Assembly: GCF_963665245.1 (NCBI RefSeq)
Contig: NZ_OY762267.1
Location: 1,240,001-1,304,000 of the forward strand
DNA from: an uncultured Paludibaculum sp.
GTDB lineage: Bacteria; Acidobacteriota; Terriglobia; Bryobacterales; Bryobacteraceae
Reading direction: 5' to 3'
DNA: 64,000 nt
Both the position numbers and the translations under genes were made by a program. The number at the start of each line of letters is the position of its first letter. The stretch's first letter is position 1. The notes under the pieces were generated by a model. The model did not search any database, was not told where the DNA came from, and saw only the letters and a list, made by a program, of their open reading frames with translations. Shown piece after piece: positions 59,700-64,000 of the stretch.

Positions 59700-60704
59700 T
59701 CAGACACCCTGCGTCTCAAAGCCGTGCTGTGTCCGATGGTATGCGCTGTCATAGCGCTTGCTGGTCTTGAACAGCTCATACCGCCCGTCGAACTGCACGT
59801 CCTTCACCTTGCTCAGCAGTGTTGCCTTTTCCGCCGCGGTCAGTGGCTTGAACGACCGAGCGATTTTCAGCGCTGTCTGCAGTTCCTCGAGATTCGAGAG
59901 CCCCACCACTTGCACGCTCACCGGCTGCGTCAGGCAATAGCGGTAGCACTCTTCCACGGTCAGCAGCCCGGCCTTGATAGGCCGCCCGTCGCCGCAGCAG
60001 CCCTTCATCCCGACAATGCCCATCTTCTTCTGCAGGCAGATCGGCATCACCTCCTCGCGGAAACTGAGGAACTGCGAATCCAGCAGGTTGTTCGGCATCT
60101 GTGCCGTATCCCAGGCGAACTCCTTGGCCAGCATCCGCCTGTGAATCGCCGGAGTCTTGTGTCCCGTGAAACCGATGAATCGGATCTTGCCCTGCTTCTT
60201 GGCTTCGAGCGCCGCTCGGATGCCGCCCTTTTCGAACACCCAATCCGGATCATTGTGGTAGTTGCACTCGTGGAACTGCCAGAGATCAATATGATCCGTC
60301 TGCAGGCGCTTCAGGCTCTCTTCCAGTTGCTGCATCGCGCCGTCATACTCCCGGCTGCAGACCTTCGTCATCAGGAACGCTTTCTTGCGGTAGCCATCCA
60401 TGCCGAGCGCTTTACCCATCACGACTTCGCTGCGCCCGCCGTTATACTCCCAGGCGTTGTCGAGGAAGGTCATCCCTTCGTCGATCGCAGTCTGGATCAG
60501 CCGCACACAGGCGTTGTCGTCGCGATCACGGCCCGCGTGCGCGCCGCCCACTCCGAGCATCGATACACGCACGCCCGTCTTGCCCAGCAGCCGCGTGGGT
60601 ACGCCGGTCTCCGATGCACTGCTGGTTTGCGCCAGGACCTCCTCAGCCAGGGCAGCCGTCGCCGCCACGCTCTGAAAGAACTGCCGCCGGGTGTTTTCTG
60701 CCAT
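59700..60704 (-). CDS. Aldo/keto reductase with export signal
   Basis: 334 aa. ATG at 60704 follows AAGGAGG by 5 nt; the frame continues upstream only across the opposing amidase gene. The start RRQFFQSVAATAALAEEVLA looks like a Tat signal. The AKR barrel has LDNAWEYNGGRSEVVMGKAL (catalytic Asp and Tyr), LMTKVCSREYDG (Lys) and LWQFHECNY (His). C-terminal cysteines CLQKKMGIVGMKGCCGDG are seen in a subset of AKRs. Sugar or aldehyde substrate unknown. Diverges from the amidase. Confidence 0.88.
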   Translation of the reverse strand: MAENTRRQFFQSVAATAALAEEVLAQTSSASETGVPTRLLGKTGVRVSMLGVGGAHAGRDRDDNACVRLIQTAIDEGMTFLDNAWEYNGGRSEVVMGKALGMDGYRKKAFLMTKVCSREYDGAMQQLEESLKRLQTDHIDLWQFHECNYHNDPDWVFEKGGIRAALEAKKQGKIRFIGFTGHKTPAIHRRMLAKEFAWDTAQMPNNLLDSQFLSFREEVMPICLQKKMGIVGMKGCCGDGRPIKAGLLTVEECYRYCLTQPVSVQVVGLSNLEELQTALKIARSFKPLTAAEKATLLSKVKDVQFDGRYELFKTSKRYDSAYHRTQHGFETQGV

Positions 60705-60714
60705 GTGAGCCTCC

Positions 60715-60744
60715 TTGTCCAATGAATTGTATGTCATGGGACAA
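60715..60744. promoter_or_regulatory. 30-bp imperfect inverted repeat, candidate operator
   Basis: TTGTCCAATGA (60715-60725) and TCATGGGACAA (60734-60744) match as 11-bp arms with one mismatch around an 8-bp centre. It fills most of the 48-bp gap between the divergent aldo/keto reductase and amidase genes and touches the reductase Shine-Dalgarno. A TACAAT -10-like hexamer for the reductase lies in its centre. Confidence 0.5.
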
Positions 60745-60752
60745 TGGCGCAC

Positions 60753-62282
60753 ATGAATCGCAGGAAGTTTCTCGGAGCCAGTGCCGCCGCCCTCGGCCTG
60801 GCCGCCTGTGCGCGAGGGCCCGCCCGCCGCGGCCCCTTTGAACTGGAGGAGCTCAGTTTCGAAAGTCTCGCCGCGGGTCTTCGCTCCGGCCGCTGGACGT
60901 CCCGCCAACTCCTGGAACTCTACGTTAACAGGATCCAGGATCTCGACAGCGGAGAGTGGAAACTCAACGCCATCATCGAGCACAATCCGGACGCGGCGAG
61001 GCTGGCCGACGAACTGGACACCGAGCGGCGACAGCGCGGCCCGCGTAGCGTTCTGCACGGCGTGCCCATTGTTCTCAAGGACAACATCGATACCGGCGAC
61101 CGCATGATGACCACCGCCGGCTCGCTCGCCCTCGACGGCTGGCACGCGCCCGTCGATGCTCCCGTCGCCGCTCGCCTGCGCGCCGCCGGAGCCCTCATTC
61201 TGGGCAAGACGAATCTCAGCGAATGGGCCAATTTCCGCTCTACCCACTCCTGCAGCGGCTGGAGCGGACGCGGCGGCCAGACCCGCAATCCCTACGCCCT
61301 GAACCGCAGCCCCTCCGGCTCCAGCAGCGGCACCGGCACCGCTGTCGCAGCTAATCTCTGCGCCGCCGGCATCGGCAGTGAAACCGATGGCTCCGTCGTT
61401 AGCCCCGCCTCCGTCAACGGCCTGGTGGGCATCAAACCCACCCTCGGGCTCCTGCCCGGCAACGGCATCATCCCCATCGCACACAGCCAGGACACCGCCG
61501 GCCCCATGGCCCGCACCGTCCGCGACGCCGCCATATTGCTAGGCATCATGGCCGGCAAGGACTTCACCAAAGAACTGCGGTCCGAAGCCCTCAACGGCGC
61601 TCGCCTCGGCATCGCCCGGAAATTCTTTGAACGCAATCCGAAGATGGACGGCTTCCTTAACAAACAAATCGACGTCCTCAAACGCTGTGGCGCTGTCATC
61701 GTCGATCCGGCCGACCTGCCCTCCCACGGCAAATCCGGCATGGAGGAGTTCGAGGTCCTGCTCTACGAGTACAAGACCGATCTCGACGCCTATCTCGCTC
61801 GCCAGCCCCAGGGCCGGCCGGTGCGCTCCATGCGCGACCTCATCGATTTCAATGAGAAGAACCGCGTCCGCGAGATGCCCCACTTCGGCCAGGAGATCCT
61901 CCTCCAGTCCGTCGAGAAGGGCCCGCTTACCGAGAAGAAGTATCTCGACGCCCGAGCCGCCTGCCTGCGCCTGAGCCGCGACGAAGGCATCGACGCCGTG
62001 CTGGCTCAGCACAAGATCGACGCCATCGTCACGCTGACCAACGGACCGGCCTGGTGCATCGACTGGGTCAACGGAGACTACGACACCGGCGGCTGCTCCA
62101 CTCCGCCTGCAGTCGCCGGCTACCCGCACGTCACCGTGCCCGCCGGACTGGTCGACGGCTTGCCTGTTGGGCTGTCATTCTTCTCCACCGCCTGGCGCGA
62201 CCAGCGACTCATCAACCTGGCCTATGCCTTCGAGCAGCAGACCAAGGCGAGGACCCAGCCGCAGTTCCGCATCATCGAGTAG
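60753..62282 (+). CDS. Exported amidase-signature hydrolase
   Basis: 509 aa. The start at 60753 yields a Tat lipoprotein-type signal (NRRKFLGASAAALGLAAC). The amidase signature keeps the Ser-cisSer-Lys triad: K109 (VPIVLKDNIDTGD), the Ser pair near 191-192 (SGSSSGTGTAVAA) and nucleophile S214 (GSETDGSVVSP). It hydrolyses some amide outside the cytoplasm. An ATG three codons upstream lies in the inverted repeat and is less likely. No Shine-Dalgarno is clear. Confidence 0.9.
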   Translation: MNRRKFLGASAAALGLAACARGPARRGPFELEELSFESLAAGLRSGRWTSRQLLELYVNRIQDLDSGEWKLNAIIEHNPDAARLADELDTERRQRGPRSVLHGVPIVLKDNIDTGDRMMTTAGSLALDGWHAPVDAPVAARLRAAGALILGKTNLSEWANFRSTHSCSGWSGRGGQTRNPYALNRSPSGSSSGTGTAVAANLCAAGIGSETDGSVVSPASVNGLVGIKPTLGLLPGNGIIPIAHSQDTAGPMARTVRDAAILLGIMAGKDFTKELRSEALNGARLGIARKFFERNPKMDGFLNKQIDVLKRCGAVIVDPADLPSHGKSGMEEFEVLLYEYKTDLDAYLARQPQGRPVRSMRDLIDFNEKNRVREMPHFGQEILLQSVEKGPLTEKKYLDARAACLRLSRDEGIDAVLAQHKIDAIVTLTNGPAWCIDWVNGDYDTGGCSTPPAVAGYPHVTVPAGLVDGLPVGLSFFSTAWRDQRLINLAYAFEQQTKARTQPQFRIIE

Positions 62283-62287
62283 CCGCG

Positions 62288-63505
62288 TTACGATTCAGCA
62301 CCAAACCGCCGCAGCGAGGCCAATACACGCTCCCTCGTAGCCTGGGAGGCGCCCTCCTGCCGCTCGATCCAACCCAGCGAGCCCGGTTCGATCAGCGAAC
62401 CCGCCGCCAGCAGCACGTCGATCGTGGCCGCGTAGTCGATACCGTTTTTCGCCGTCATGGCGAACCACAGAGCCTGGTTCAGGGCCGTGCCGCCGTACTG
62501 GTTCTCCACCTCCAGCGGAGCCCCCCTCCCGATCAGCAGCCTCATCGTCTCCACTTCGCCGCCGACAATCGCCCAGTGCAAGCCCGTCATCCCCGTACTG
62601 ACATCGCGCATCAGGTCTGGCCGCCGGTCCAGCAGAAACTCGATTACGCGTTGACGGCCGTACTCGCATGCCCACAGGAACCCGCGCAACAGCTTCATCT
62701 CCGGGACCTCCGGCTTCAGCCGGCCGTCTGAGTCGAAGCACGTCCTCACCTCATCCAGCCGGCCCACCCCGGCCGCGCCTTCCACATCCAGGCTCGCGCC
62801 CAGCTCCGCCAAATACTCAGCCGCCGCCTTTCGCCCGTTCGCCAGCGCCGAGGTCAGAATCGACCATCCGCCCGGGGCGCCCTCCAAACTCGCACCGCGC
62901 TCAATCAGCAATTCCATCAAGGGGATTTGCACACCCGCATCCCGCGGATGGGCACTGGTCGCCACCAATCCCAGCGCCGTACCCTTGCCGTAGGCACCGC
63001 ATTCCGCGTCGACCTCCGCTCCGGCGTCCAGCAGTGTCCGGGCAATCTCCACTGCGTTGAGAGGCGTCTTCTGACGGTAGTTCTCCACCCCATTGGCGCC
63101 GACATAGTGCAGCAGCATGGCCCCATGCACCCGCGGCGAGCGGGTCTGCACCAGCGACGGATCCTCCTTCAGCAGCCTCTGCAGTGTGGCCAGATCCCCG
63201 CTGATCACCGCCTCCACGGCCTGCTCGAATCGCGATGCTGGCGAACTATCTTTCAGCATCGCCTCCAGATGTTTCACGAACTTCGGCCAGCTCTCGAACC
63301 CGTGCTCCAGCGCCAGCACCCACTGTGCGTCAGCGAGGGCACACCCAGCGCTTTCCAGGTCCTTCGATCGGGGGTGGAACTTCTTCACGCGCTCCAGAAC
63401 GGCAGCGTCTCCGTCCTTGTAGGCCTTCAGCAGTTCCTTGGCTTGTTTCCTGTACTGTGCCAGGCTCGGACGAGCCGGCAGGGGCGTCAGATCGATTGTG
63501 TTCAT
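62288..63505 (-). CDS. Ankyrin-repeat protein
   Basis: 405 aa without signal peptide. The first 85 residues form a helical domain (SLAQYRKQAKELLKAYKDGD, DAQWVLALEHGFESWPKFVK) seen at the start of many bacterial ankyrin proteins. About six ankyrin repeats follow from residue 90 on, e.g. PLMELLIERGASLEGAP and GLHWAIVGGEVETMRLLIGR. AAGGGAG precedes the ATG. Partner unknown. Convergent with the amidase gene, 5 bp apart. Confidence 0.88.
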   Translation of the reverse strand: MNTIDLTPLPARPSLAQYRKQAKELLKAYKDGDAAVLERVKKFHPRSKDLESAGCALADAQWVLALEHGFESWPKFVKHLEAMLKDSSPASRFEQAVEAVISGDLATLQRLLKEDPSLVQTRSPRVHGAMLLHYVGANGVENYRQKTPLNAVEIARTLLDAGAEVDAECGAYGKGTALGLVATSAHPRDAGVQIPLMELLIERGASLEGAPGGWSILTSALANGRKAAAEYLAELGASLDVEGAAGVGRLDEVRTCFDSDGRLKPEVPEMKLLRGFLWACEYGRQRVIEFLLDRRPDLMRDVSTGMTGLHWAIVGGEVETMRLLIGRGAPLEVENQYGGTALNQALWFAMTAKNGIDYAATIDVLLAAGSLIEPGSLGWIERQEGASQATRERVLASLRRFGAES

Positions 63506-63745
63506 CTACGAACTCCCTTTCAAGTCGTGCCTGGAGTCCGCCCGAATCAGGCTGAAAGAAGGTTCGTAATCAACTCGGAACCTGCTGAAGGTGGGCACGG
63601 CCCTTTCCGCGGACTGGTGGCGCCCTTCGCGCTCGTTTCCAACCTAAGCCCAAGGCGGCTGCGAAATCAATATGGCATTGGTAACTTTTCACATTCGGCC
63701 GAACAAAACCCGACTTGCCTCGTACAGTGTGGCTAAGGAGCTCCC

Positions 63746-64000
63746 ATGAAGCGAATTCTGATCCTGACCTTCGCCCTCTTTGCTGCCGCAGCCGTGATGC
63801 TGGCCGCCGACGCCACCGGCACCTGGACCGGCACCTTCACCGTCAAGGGCGACGGCGACTCGCCTGAACCCCGCCCCGCCCTGCTGGTCCTCAAACAGGA
63901 CGGCGACAAGCTCACCGGCACCGCCGGCCCGAACGCCGACGAGCAGCACCCCATCGAGAAGGGCGTCATCGCCGACGGCAAAATCACCTTCGAGGTCGCG
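63746..64000 (+). CDS. Small exported beta-rich protein (partial)
   Basis: The first 85 codons; the gene continues past the right edge. AAGGAG lies 5 nt before the ATG. A signal peptide (ILILTFALFAAAAVMLAA) is followed by ATGTWTGTF and LKQDGDKLTGTAG, matching the layout of the protein at 25405-25758 (LTGHWKAEV, QQDGSKLTGTYSG). The two are probably paralogues of one calycin-like exported family. Confidence 0.7.
   Translation, partial: MKRILILTFALFAAAAVMLAADATGTWTGTFTVKGDGDSPEPRPALLVLKQDGDKLTGTAGPNADEQHPIEKGVIADGKITFEVA

Noticed and set aside
60705..61484. Upstream extension of the aldo/keto reductase frame to 594 codons
   Set aside because: The extra 260 codons lie antisense to the amidase signature region; AAGGAGG and a Tat-like start at 60704 mark the true beginning.
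1..64000. tRNA, rRNA, CRISPR, prophage or insertion sequence
   Set aside because: No regularly spaced repeats, tRNA-like cloverleaf ending, transposase, integrase or phage structural motif was seen on reading either strand. An RNA scan by program was not possible here.

Overview
The window is 64 kb of GC-rich, tightly packed bacterial chromosome. There is no rRNA or tRNA gene, CRISPR array, insertion sequence or phage gene that I can recognise. Gene content points to an acidobacterium of the Bryobacterales/Solibacter kind. The pointers are many Tat- or Sec-exported polysaccharide enzymes, a tonB-exbB-exbD-exbD-TPR operon, a second TonB-like protein with an acidobacterial-style N-terminal repeat, DUF3106 beside an ECF sigma factor, a paired YncE propeller/phosphoesterase, and ankyrin and beta-propeller proteins. 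This assignment is inferred from gene families; no marker gene proves it.

Layout. 1-7.1 kb: end of an exported protein, a GH95-like exported glycosidase, a hipBA toxin-antitoxin pair with an AT-rich four-box operator, and a minus-strand block in which two near-identical 37-38 aa membrane micro-proteins flank an exported glycosidase-like protein. 7.1-12.9 kb: alkyladenine DNA glycosylase, then thpR-plsY-gpsA, then an ECF sigma/anti-sigma/DUF3106 operon and an acyltransferase. 12.9-16.3 kb: etfAB and acpP-fabF. 16.3-21.6 kb: YqiA-like hydrolase, a degenerate M48-like membrane protein facing an S1/P1 nuclease across a 25-bp palindrome, and a TonB-like protein with three cytoplasmic repeats, followed by repeat-rich non-coding DNA. 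21.6-28.4 kb: dctA, a GH78-like enzyme, a small exported protein coupled to a DUF971 protein, and a bifunctional Rel/SpoT. 28.5-36.6 kb: a minus-strand run tgt-yajC-secD-secF-tonB-exbB-exbD-exbD-TPR lipoprotein. 36.6-47.2 kb: cysS, a trans-sulfuration enzyme, exported GHL-type hydrolase, cyclophilin lipoprotein, two beta-propeller proteins, DUF1223 and small membrane or lipoproteins. 47.2-53.6 kb: a second, fused secDF, a RNase III-fold protein, and a SulP transporter followed by beta-carbonic anhydrase. 53.7-58.1 kb: a NarX/NarL-type two-component pair, HtrA, an RRM protein and a 70-aa charged protein. 58.1-64 kb: ThDP enzyme, aldo/keto reductase facing an exported amidase, ankyrin protein, and the start of another small exported protein.

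Functional picture. Much of the window serves the cell envelope: two Sec accessory motors, TonB/ExbBD energisation, HtrA, a cyclophilin and at least four exported carbohydrate-active proteins. This fits an organism that imports and degrades plant or microbial polysaccharide. Around this are lipid precursor genes (plsY, gpsA, acpP, fabF), electron transfer flavoprotein, stringent response, CO2/bicarbonate handling and stress regulation.

The least explained elements are the duplicated micro-protein with its own conserved promoter, the phased hipBA operator array, the metalloprotease-like protein that has lost its zinc motif, the triplicated TonB N-terminus and the 142-bp tandem repeat at 21.3 kb.
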